Source: Pleurocapsa sp. MO_226.B13
Lineage (GTDB): Bacteria > Cyanobacteriota > Cyanobacteriia > Cyanobacteriales > Xenococcaceae
Assembly: GCA_030064795.1 (NCBI GenBank)
Contig: JASJEI010000017.1
Location: 1-56,266 of the forward strand
Direction: 5' to 3'
Length of the DNA: 56,266 nucleotides
Under the pieces are notes generated by a model. The model was not told the DNA's origin. It saw only the letters and a program-made list of their open reading frames with translations, and searched no databases. The translations under genes and the position numbers were made by a program. Positions 42,101 to 48,899 of the stretch are shown here, piece after piece (position 1 is the stretch's first letter; the number at the start of each line of letters is the position of its first letter).

Positions 42101-42558
42101 TCAATTCGGCTTATTACCAGGGTCGCCAACTTAACTTTTTCGTTTCGACCTTCAACGACCCTAACTCAGACCGTCACGGAGATCCGATGGTCTATATGCA
42201 ACATCTTGGAGACGGCAACTATTACTCTTTGGGAATGTTCGCCCAAGATTCAAATAAACTCCCCGTATCGACTAACTTCACGGCTCAGGCAACCTCCGAC
42301 GGTAAAACTGTTGAGCTTTCGATTGAGCCTGGTTCGATTATCGTTCCCCACAAAGAACTGCCAAAAAGTCCGAAAAAGTTACGCAGTAAAGCTCGCCGTC
42401 GAGAGACAGCTAAGACTCAAAGAACAAACCAAGACCGCTTGAGTTCGATTCTTAACAAGCGAGAAAAATACCGTAAAAGCCTACCAAAACAGCAAAGACA
42501 AATCCAGAGCGAGCGCCCTGACGATCCCCAACCAAATCGAAATCAGCTAGAGATTTAA
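39121..42558 (+). CDS. Predicted two-barrel RNA polymerase (QDE-1/YonO-like)
   Basis: A 1145-residue protein with, in the right order, the signatures of the two double-psi beta-barrels that define RNA polymerases, above all the single-chain cellular RdRP (QDE-1/RDR) and YonO branch. First barrel, about 159-224: DCHGKISARLAKML (RdRP: DGxGKIS), FQFR (180-183), an AKGTVAID stretch with Lys199 (RdRP: GxKGVVAVD), and LVLDRSSIKGW (RdRP: LxLRPSMxKF). Second barrel, about 461-520: VIVTRYPIINKDNIRR (RdRP: VxVTRNPCxHPGDIR) and the metal-binding DFDGD (Asp512, Asp514, Asp516), as in NADFDGDQ of bacterial beta-prime. The C-terminal tail is basic (KSPKKLRSKARRRETAKTQR). It probably makes RNA from a plasmid DNA or RNA template. 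The proline-rich gene follows 33 bp later. The assignment is by motif reading only. Confidence 0.75.
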   Translation: MSKTPDPGLKVRVYNIAHQNFDGHQDLGNCVLSELVPDAQDKIVAVKVDDDLLRATGDRDYNLQAYFSQLDRLNLGNCTEVLLASGGTVYMSEPEVAAQVRDRFFASQLDHCCRYGSLLVSSCTEGIASLDRPITIKIVDFEHESEMERKVAKDLRVGDCHGKISARLAKMLGGKENTPFQFRLANYSPDGPLPAFIAKGTVAIDNRRTENRGYDLVLDRSSIKGWANNTGPIQVTQINNQWRLTPKPNLSPQQLADLGYLPTILQNQGVQYQIDPSDRSYILDRPSKQALDVLAHAYDWGRDRLACGVYQMPEVVLGNNSNAELQDYRNSWQLTQWYSPQAIEQDIVPATVAEAEYLKSIQNDYQLLAQYLVKNHDQKQQLKNLEEEEIEDKNEFGLIEVLRADTRGELANHPKIVSFCRDQLRKRWLELATKGANTLESAMAQPADIKPGTVIAPHLISGTEVIVTRYPIINKDNIRRYVVDNDQIPELIDTRGCVFINPDDAMRYHQCDFDGDQLVCTPCDLLPTIAAETRTARVQLDAEGNNLNRDFNPVVKKQKKAYPQSDLKHMALAVRLNSIGRIANAIGRVNCAQPNPEADIKDQQYFLKFKRELMDVLFDSLQVEVDSPKSSTRYTDYYPDLNRRLNSQAFALPFFDFKQDDRVFNSAPMPVPENSSVVDILPHHINQIWESCELKEMPVSQYKHLLQSHENLDDTAKAAIARLSSNILQQYNDNVKLIVREKVSDSQQIKERFARTYAGIKEQIMTAQLSSVAKDELAATLWQKQHNNSSETSCRRKCIDICRHFDPSIYTYQKEKHQYRRDLIQDQSAYIVEAPFESSLFASQGRKDCAVYIKEMLDAQGQEFEATVHSSKPCVVFAIKNIAPHVKQLFEPFHDPQIARHHDLIDTKQAKQTLFNSDRQLYNKLFTFTSGTKKYNPVSIVAPRHMNWLMGQTSRKASLVFSVLPERVSQALGKDITQVQLLGKDKNAYAQHDFNSAYYQGRQLNFFVSTFNDPNSDRHGDPMVYMQHLGDGNYYSLGMFAQDSNKLPVSTNFTAQATSDGKTVELSIEPGSIIVPHKELPKSPKKLRSKARRRETAKTQRTNQDRLSSILNKREKYRKSLPKQQRQIQSERPDDPQPNRNQLEI

Positions 42559-42591
42559 ATAATTTAACAACCTCAAACAATTAGCAACATC

Positions 42592-44517
42592 ATGGTTTAT
42601 AGCAAAAGAAAAAATATTCGCATTCAAGACCCCGACCAAATTAATTACGTCAAAAGCATCCTAGAAGCTTCGGTGCAGCAGTGTCAGCAGGGTGGAATGT
42701 ACGCCCCAGAAATATATATTGCTACCGCTCAAAGAATAGCCGATACCTACTCTCTTCAAGACAGTAATTATCCCCGCATTACTTTCAATTCCAAAGAACA
42801 AAAGCTAAAGGGTCAACAAAACCCCGTTCCCGAACTTACCGCGAGTATTGGCGATCGCACCAGCACCAGTTATTTTCTCATCAAAGACTCTCTACCCCAG
42901 GGAACAAAAGCTAGTCCAGAACAGTTAACTCATCTGCGTCCCGATATAGTGTCGGCTCGTATTGCAGCTAATCTCGGTATCGTTCAACCCCCACCCGTTA
43001 CAACTTCTGCAACCATACCACCAATAGATCGAGGTGTACCCAGTCCAGTACCAGTCCAAACTGTAACTGTACCTACTCAAGCTATGCCTGGAGCAATACC
43101 GACTTCTCACGCAACAACTATGTCTAAAGCTCAGGCGATGGCACAAACTGTTGCCCCAGAAACCCCTCAACCTTTAAACCCTACTCCTATCAATTCAGCA
43201 GTAGCTGGGCTTGCTGCTTTGGCTACACCTTCTCAGGCAAATACTCAGAATCCTCCTGCTTTTATCGAAGAGAATAACTTTGCACTCAATAATAGTAGTA
43301 ATGCACCTATAGCCGAGCGAATTCCCAATGCTAACGTAACTGCGCCTCCTCTATCGCCTGTTCCTCAGCCCGATCCCATCCATAATCCTCGAATAGCGAA
43401 GGCAATAAAAACTACCAATCAAAACTTACAGACTGCGGGCAACCTCAATCAAAATATTGGTAAGGCTCTCAAAGATATGGCTAAAGGAGAAGTCAATCCC
43501 ATACAGCTTTATGGCGATACCTTAAACATCATTGGCAGCTTCATCAACGGAATCCCCGCAGGAATTCAGGAGGCTCGGTTGAAAAGCATCGCCCAACAGA
43601 TGAAACTGATTGAAGATAAAAAAAGGGCGATCGATCTCAAAATGGATCGAGTAGGAAATGATTTTATCGCTTCAGAACACAAACCACCCGTAACTAATAC
43701 AGATGTTTTTAATACATCAGTTCCCAAGCCCGAAACTAAGTTTAAAGATACTGTTCCTGCTCCTACTAGTCCTAGCATACCAGCACCGTCCAAACCAGGA
43801 TCCGCAAATAGGGCAATCGATAAACTTCTAAAATCCAACGCATCTCTCGATGAAAAGCTCGATGCGATCGAGAAAACCCTCGACAAGATGCTAGAAGAGT
43901 TGATTAAGATCGAAAAAAATCTCGAAACAATTCAAGCATCCATCCAATCTGAAGCTCAAGCCACTAATCCTACTTCTATACCTAATCCAGAAGATATGGT
44001 GATAGAAACTGAGGCTAAGACTGAAGTAGAGGTGGTAGCCAATAATCCTATGGCTGAAGTGCCAATCAAAACTGAAATAGATACAGACATTGTTGCCGAG
44101 GCTAAAACCGAAACAGAAGCAGCAGAAGAAATCGAAGTACCAGAAACAACTGTCGATTCAGCACCAGATTATGACATAGATAGAGAAATGGTCGATCTAA
44201 TCTCTAGTTATGAAGGAGATTTAGACCAACTCAACGATCGCCTAAAAGTCCATAAGCTGCAAATTAATTTGTCAGAAGACAGACAACGACTATCAGTTTC
44301 TGAGATAGACAATGGCATGGCTTGTTCGGTGTTTGAGGCTCAGGCAGATAGCGAGGGCTGGAAAGTATCGAGCCAGATTAATGATTCTGTCAAATTAGAT
44401 ATCCTAGAGCGTTTTGTAGAGGCAGAGGGAGCGGTTCTTACAAACTTCGTAAACCAGCCAGGACAAACACCAGAGTCAAAAAAAGCGAAAAAGGAAGAAC
44501 CTTCTCTTTTCTTGTAA
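42592..44517 (+). CDS. Proline-rich coiled-coil protein, partner of the polymerase-like gene
   Basis: A 641-residue protein 33 bp downstream of the predicted polymerase, hence probably co-transcribed. Residues 1-115 look folded (IRIQDPDQINYVKSILEASV, then MYAPEIYIATAQRIADTYSL). About 140-260 is Pro/Thr/Ala-rich. A helical middle (IAKAIKTTNQNLQTAGNLNQ, then a short glycine-containing hydrophobic stretch) follows, then a coiled coil (SLDEKLDAIEKTLDKMLEEL, about 415-455). A very acidic linker precedes a small C-terminal domain (DYDIDREMVDLISSYEGDLD to FVEAEGAVLTNFVN). No family recognised. The size and layout suit a scaffold or template-handling partner. Confidence 0.65.
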   Translation: MVYSKRKNIRIQDPDQINYVKSILEASVQQCQQGGMYAPEIYIATAQRIADTYSLQDSNYPRITFNSKEQKLKGQQNPVPELTASIGDRTSTSYFLIKDSLPQGTKASPEQLTHLRPDIVSARIAANLGIVQPPPVTTSATIPPIDRGVPSPVPVQTVTVPTQAMPGAIPTSHATTMSKAQAMAQTVAPETPQPLNPTPINSAVAGLAALATPSQANTQNPPAFIEENNFALNNSSNAPIAERIPNANVTAPPLSPVPQPDPIHNPRIAKAIKTTNQNLQTAGNLNQNIGKALKDMAKGEVNPIQLYGDTLNIIGSFINGIPAGIQEARLKSIAQQMKLIEDKKRAIDLKMDRVGNDFIASEHKPPVTNTDVFNTSVPKPETKFKDTVPAPTSPSIPAPSKPGSANRAIDKLLKSNASLDEKLDAIEKTLDKMLEELIKIEKNLETIQASIQSEAQATNPTSIPNPEDMVIETEAKTEVEVVANNPMAEVPIKTEIDTDIVAEAKTETEAAEEIEVPETTVDSAPDYDIDREMVDLISSYEGDLDQLNDRLKVHKLQINLSEDRQRLSVSEIDNGMACSVFEAQADSEGWKVSSQINDSVKLDILERFVEAEGAVLTNFVNQPGQTPESKKAKKEEPSLFL

Positions 44518-44643
44518 AGAAAACCATTTAATAATTTCTTTAATAATATTCTTATACTAAACCTCGTTAGTAAAATTTTAACGATGCTATGTATTCAAAG
44601 TATTCAAAGAAAATCCTGACAAATAGACTTCGTTAAATCTACC

Positions 44644-45726
44644 CTAAATTTGAAAATTAGTAATTATGTAATCTGCTAGATTATCAACGACTTGATCCAT
44701 TTTTCCCATAAGAGCTTTTTGTTCTTTTGACCACGAACCTCTACCGATATCTCTTGTTGGTTTACTCTGTGCTAAGTACTTTATTGGTATATTTTGAACA
44801 ATACTATCTGGAGCCATTACATTCAAGTCTTCAATTTTTGCTACAGGTTCTGAAGTGACAAAGCTAGGAACACAGCTATATGATGAAATTGATTTAAGTG
44901 AGGGAATTAGATTATTTACAATACTATGATTAATTTTTTCGTACTGCGCTCTATCTGCACCTGTTTCTGCAATGATTTGTGTTCCAGCTTTTTTTCTCGT
45001 ATCAAAGCCATTGAAAATCCATCCACCAAACTTTGGTTGTCCCTTTGCAGGTATGAGTGTGTCGTATGGATTCGACTTCATATAGCGTTGTTTACCTTGT
45101 TCCCAGTCACTAATGAAGGAGGGCAACACCTCTCCGATTAGACCTACGCAATAAGCAGAAAACAGGTCCGGAGTACATGGAACAAGAAAATAGTCAGAGC
45201 AATAAAGTGCGGAACGAACAAGAGTATTAAAAGACGGAGGCAAATCTACTAAAACAAAATCGTATTGAATTTCATAGAGTTTTTGAATTTGAGAAATTAA
45301 CTGAGAAACTAAAAGAAACCTATAGAGACCAGAACCACCAATAACATCAGTACCAACATTCAAAATATCAGAGAAATTGTTGAGCCAAAAATCCCCAGCA
45401 ACAATCTTAAGTTTGCCTGCTTCAGGTTCTTTTAATGGGCTGTGAACGTAAACATTTCCTAAAGTATTTTGTTGTATGTAAGGGAGAACAAATGCTCTAA
45501 TCGTTTGTCCATGTGGTGTATTTTGCGACTTCTCTAGTAACTCAGAAAATTTTTGATCTCCGAAACAAGCTATCGAGAGGTTACATTGTGGATCAAAATC
45601 TACTAACAGAACTTTTTTATCTTTTTCAGAAAGAGACATTGCCAAGTTCCAAATCGTGTTAGTTTTGCCAACACCGCCTTTATTATTAAAAACTGATATA
45701 GTAATGGGCAACATAATTTTATTCAA
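44644..45726 (-). CDS. parA: ParA/Soj-family ATPase
   Basis: A 360-residue ParA-type ATPase, longer than the 29020-29649 one. Deviant Walker A is VFNNKGGVGKTNTIWNLA (12-29), Walker A' is VLLVDFDPQCNLSIACF and Walker B is YDFVLVDLPPSFNTLVRSAL. Long insertions between and after these motifs (for example GDFWLNNFSDILNVG) are typical of stand-alone ParA-like proteins of cyanobacteria. No ParB-like gene adjoins it. An IS4-type element entered 68 bp upstream of its start, where its promoter would be, so its expression may be altered. Confidence 0.88.
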   Translation of the reverse strand: MNKIMLPITISVFNNKGGVGKTNTIWNLAMSLSEKDKKVLLVDFDPQCNLSIACFGDQKFSELLEKSQNTPHGQTIRAFVLPYIQQNTLGNVYVHSPLKEPEAGKLKIVAGDFWLNNFSDILNVGTDVIGGSGLYRFLLVSQLISQIQKLYEIQYDFVLVDLPPSFNTLVRSALYCSDYFLVPCTPDLFSAYCVGLIGEVLPSFISDWEQGKQRYMKSNPYDTLIPAKGQPKFGGWIFNGFDTRKKAGTQIIAETGADRAQYEKINHSIVNNLIPSLKSISSYSCVPSFVTSEPVAKIEDLNVMAPDSIVQNIPIKYLAQSKPTRDIGRGSWSKEQKALMGKMDQVVDNLADYIITNFQI

Positions 45727-45794
45727 AAATATTATGGTTATATTTTTAGAGCTAGTTATATAATTCCCAAAACTTTAATCAATATAGTGTTATC

Positions 45795-47116
45795 CTGATT
45801 GACTGACAAAAGATCGAATTAGAAGTGTGAAAGCGTAGAGAAATAAAAGGATTGGGGAGTTGACAAAGATGAGGGGGAGTCAGCATTCTAAGATTAGATA
45901 CCACTTCACTATTTCAGAATGCTGTGAAAAAAACTCCCGTCTTTACAATGCCTTGAATCAATGGATGAGTCAACCAGCAGACTGGTCACATTTGTGCCAT
46001 TTAAAAACCTGTATCTGGATGATTGTGGCTTTGATACACGCAGGAAATGTGAATCTAACGAAATGGTCTATGTACATTCCCTGTCGTGGTCATTTTGCTC
46101 AAAGCCGACAAAGACGTAAGAGAGCGTTGGCTCAATAATCCTCGAATTAACGTTCATCGCATTTACGGGTCATTAGTTAAAGCAACTCTTGCTAATTGGT
46201 CAGAATCAAAAATATTTTTGGCATTAGATTCTTCTTTATTTTGGGACGAATATTGTCTAATGAGACTCTCGGTAATTCATCGAGGTCGAGCTTTGCCTTT
46301 GGTCTGGAGAGTAATGAAGCATGAAAGCGCAAGTGTGTCATTTGCTGATTACCAAGAAATGATTCAACAAGCACAATCAAGGTTGCCAGAATCAGTCACT
46401 GTAGTTCTATTAGCCGAGCGCGGATTTGTACATACTGAGTTGATGACAATACTAACGACTCAACTGGGATGGCATTATCGGATCCGAATTAAAAGCAATA
46501 CTTGGATTTGGAAGGGAAATTGGTGTCAGCCTAAAAGCTTTCATCTCAATTGTGGAGAGGCAATTTGCTTACATAATGTACAAATTCATAAAGGAGAGTT
46601 CTACGGTACAGTTCATGTAATTATTGCTCGTAATAACGTCAACGGTGAATTGTGGGCGATTGTCAGCGATGAAAAAACAACGTTGCAGACTTTTGCTGAA
46701 TATGGATTGCGATTCGATATTGAGGAAAACTTTCTAGACGATCAGTCCGCAGGTTGGAATGTACAACGCTCAATGATTCGAGACGTTTGTGCCTTGTCCC
46801 GTTTGTGGTTTATCTTATCGGTTGCAACCCTCTACGTTAGCGCACAAGGAGTTGAGGTCGTCGATCGCGGTAAGCGACGGTGGGTCGATACTCATTGGTT
46901 TCGGGGTAATAGTTATTTTCGCATAGGCTGGGATTGGGTCAAGGCTGCACTCGTTAATGGCTGGAAACTCATCTATTCTGTTGCCTTTTCTAGTCATCAC
47001 GATCCCGAACCAGCGATCGCATCACTTAAACAATATCAACAACGACTTTATCAATTAGAGTTTCAAGTTCAGACCTATTCTTGTAATGTCTGCTGAAAGT
47101 TTTGTCAGTCAATCAG
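45795..47116 (+). mobile_element. IS4-type insertion sequence with perfect 9-bp target duplication
   Basis: The ends are 17-bp perfect inverted repeats (CTGATTGACTGACAAAA at 45795-45811 and its complement at 47100-47116). AGTGTTATC flanks both sides (45786-45794 and 47117-47125). The element is 1322 bp and has one transposase gene in two frames. Confidence 0.92.
45860..47096 (+). pseudogene. Frameshifted IS4-type transposase
   Basis: The N-terminal frame (45860-46138) runs to YIPCRGHFAQSRQRRK and then into a stop; the main frame (46086-47096) resumes at ERWLNNPRINVHR. The change of frame falls near 46115-46125 with no clear slippery heptamer, so mutation is more likely than programmed shifting. 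The catalytic centre keeps the first Asp (FLALDSSLFWDE) and the Y-x2-R-x3-E end (YGLRFDIEENF), but the second Asp is Glu (VVLLAERGFVHTEL, where LADRGF is usual). Both features argue against activity, although the perfect target duplication shows recent insertion. Confidence 0.85.
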
Positions 47117-47358
47117 AGTGTTATCTCCATAAATTTATAAAGCTACTCACAAACTGATACTTATAGGTTTTCTCTGGTAGATTTAAGATACGCGCTCGTC
47201 ATCCATTTTCTCCTCAATAGATTTGCGGTAGTGTCTTCTATAGTCAGAAACAATAATTTTCTTAAATAGACTTCTACTAAAAAATCGCGTCTTGACGAAA
47301 CAACAATCGCTTAAAGCTAAAATTACTATCAGGATACACCAGAAAAAATGCCCAAATA

Positions 47359-47712
47359 ATGACGAGAGAAGAGGTTTGGCAGAATGTCAGCCGAATTGTT
47401 GCTGAGTATCCACTACTAGAGTGCGATCGCTGCGCTATTTCGGTGATGAACTGGCTAAGGGATAATGAAATAGAAGGCAAAATTCTGAGGTTAAGAACTA
47501 AAAGACGAAGTGAGGTTTTTATTATTAGCGATCGCTATGGAAGTAACGAATCTATCACAGAAAATGGCATTCATTATGGTGTAGAGGTTTTTGGCAAAGT
47601 ATTTGATAATCTTTCTACAGAGGGCTTATCGAGAGAGAATTGGTTAAGTGATTTTCATTCCCGTAGCAATAAGTTCATCATCGATGAATTAACATCTTTA
47701 ACATCTTTGTAG
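47359..47712 (+). CDS. Papain-fold toxin-domain protein
   Basis: A 117-residue protein that matches the small papain-fold toxin domain proteins of cyanobacteria: a Cys-containing helix (LLECDRCAISVMNWLRDNEI), then KILRLRTKRRSEVFIISDRY and a His-containing strand (ENGIHYGVEVFGKVFDNLS), with a terminal NWLSDFHS. The Cys in the first block and the His would form the catalytic pair. Such domains are often the C-terminal tip of secreted polymorphic toxins; here it stands alone without a delivery domain. The next gene is its probable immunity partner. Confidence 0.65.
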   Translation: MTREEVWQNVSRIVAEYPLLECDRCAISVMNWLRDNEIEGKILRLRTKRRSEVFIISDRYGSNESITENGIHYGVEVFGKVFDNLSTEGLSRENWLSDFHSRSNKFIIDELTSLTSL

Positions 47713-47731
47713 GTTATTAGAAAGTAGTTGT

Positions 47732-48076
47732 ATGAGCGATTTATTTGAAGTTTTAGAAAAAATTGAAAAATCTCCAGGGATGTATATTGGTCGTCCTTCA
47801 GTCAGCGACTTGTTTATGTTTATCGTCGGTTATGAATTTGCTCGTAGTGAAATGGATATCGAGCTGACTGAAGCTGAGAACAAGTTCTATGAAGAGTTTC
47901 AGCCTTGGTTACAGGAAAAACTAGGAGTAAAATCGGTTACTTCCTGGGCAAAGTTAATTATGCTTTCTTGTCACAATGAGAAAATAGGTTTTGAATCTTT
48001 TTATCGTTTGTTAGCTGAGTTTAAACAAAGCGTTGGTTTAGCTGGAACTGAGACGGATCTAAAAGTAAAAGTGTAG
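47732..48076 (+). CDS. Probable immunity protein for the papain-fold toxin
   Basis: A 114-residue acidic helical protein beginning MSDLFEVLEKIEKSPGMYIG, a pattern found in small immunity-type proteins, followed by LFMFIVGYEFARSEMDIELT and FQPWLQEKLGVKSVTSWAKL. It lies 19 bp behind the toxin-domain gene on the same strand and ends in a terminator (48103-48123), so the two form a closed operon. Neutralisation of the neighbour is inferred from arrangement. Confidence 0.6.
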   Translation: MSDLFEVLEKIEKSPGMYIGRPSVSDLFMFIVGYEFARSEMDIELTEAENKFYEEFQPWLQEKLGVKSVTSWAKLIMLSCHNEKIGFESFYRLLAEFKQSVGLAGTETDLKVKV

Positions 48077-48102
48077 CGACATAAAACTACTGTCATGTTC
48101 CC

Positions 48103-48123
48103 TCGTACCTTAGTACGATTTTT
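48103..48123 (+). terminator. Rho-independent terminator after the toxin-immunity operon
   Basis: A 6-bp stem TCGTAC-ctta-GTACGA is followed directly by five T. Confidence 0.75.
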
Positions 48124-48166
48124 CCCAACAAAAGTTGCGATCGCATAAAACAAAATAACGATTGAA

Positions 48167-48204
48167 GACGAGTCAAATCTTAGGGCGAATAAGGTTGACT
48201 CGTC
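48167..48204. promoter_or_regulatory. Inverted repeat in the leader of the transfer operon
   Basis: A perfect 10-bp inverted repeat, GACGAGTCAA (48167-48176) and TTGACTCGTC (48195-48204), with an 18-nt spacer, lies 56 bp before the first type IV secretion gene. It could be a regulator site or an RNA hairpin. There is no T run after it. Confidence 0.5.
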
Positions 48205-48259
48205 GTTAGTTTAGATACACAAGCAATACATAAGCATCTAAACTACAACTTTTAAGCAA

Positions 48260-48850
48260 ATGACTATTTCCTTCCAATCTAGATCGAATAAAAATACCAC
48301 TAAAAAACCATACTCCAAGCAATTTTTCTCTAGCTTCCGTATTGAAGAAAAGGACCTAATCTTTGTGGTGGGTGGTATCGGCATGGCTATTTATCTTGCC
48401 ATTACCGATCTTGCTCTACTGGCGACTATTTTGGCTAGCTTTGCCATAGCGGGAAGCCTATATTTTATCTCCGCCTGTCTGCCTCTAGTTTCCAAAAAAC
48501 TTAATTTCAGAATCTCTATCTGGCATCTACTTACAGTCGTTTGTGGTTTAACTTTAGTCTTTAGTGGCTTTGAGCCAGCTCACGCTTTGTTTCTAACTGG
48601 ATTAGAAGACGCGGTTAACGGTTTGGTAACGAATGGAGGAGTAGGCAGTATTAGTACAGCCCAAATTGCCACTCTGTTTACCTTTGTCAGAATTGCTCTA
48701 GTTTTGGTCGGTCTTGGCGGAGGCTTTGCAGCTTGGCAACAACAGCAGCAAGGACAAAGTATGACCCCCATCATTATGTTTGTCGGTGGTCTATTCGGTA
48801 TTGTTCTGGCGATCGACATCATGACTGCGGTAATTGCTACGGGAACGTAG
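48260..48850 (+). CDS. VirB2/TrbC-like pilin candidate
   Basis: A 196-residue protein with a pair of N-terminal membrane segments (FVVGGIGMAIYLAITDLALL, ATILASFAIAGSLYFISA), a further segment that ends at a signal-like FSGFEPAHA (about 110), and two more hydrophobic stretches (FVRIALVLVGLGGGFAAW, IIMFVGGLFGIVLAIDIMTA). The last 85 residues look like a mature VirB2/TrbC pilin (two membrane helices, short loop), with the preceding part as a long leader. It opens the transfer gene block. The assignment is by topology and position, not by motif. Confidence 0.55.
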   Translation: MTISFQSRSNKNTTKKPYSKQFFSSFRIEEKDLIFVVGGIGMAIYLAITDLALLATILASFAIAGSLYFISACLPLVSKKLNFRISIWHLLTVVCGLTLVFSGFEPAHALFLTGLEDAVNGLVTNGGVGSISTAQIATLFTFVRIALVLVGLGGGFAAWQQQQQGQSMTPIIMFVGGLFGIVLAIDIMTAVIATGT

Positions 48851-48899
48851 ATTCTAGTTTCTATTTCTTGAATAAGTTCAATTATTACTCTTCAAAGTT

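Noticed and set aside
39121..42558. Reading the DFDGD protein as a fragment of the host RNA polymerase beta-prime subunit
   Set aside because: The upstream DCHGKIS/FQFR/AKGTVAID block and the VIVTRYP block match the single-chain RdRP-type order, and the other conserved beta-prime regions are missing.
46086..46140. Programmed ribosomal frameshift in the IS4-type transposase
   Set aside because: No slippery A or T heptamer or following stem is visible at the overlap. A simple frame mutation is more likely, and the catalytic Asp-to-Glu change also points to decay.
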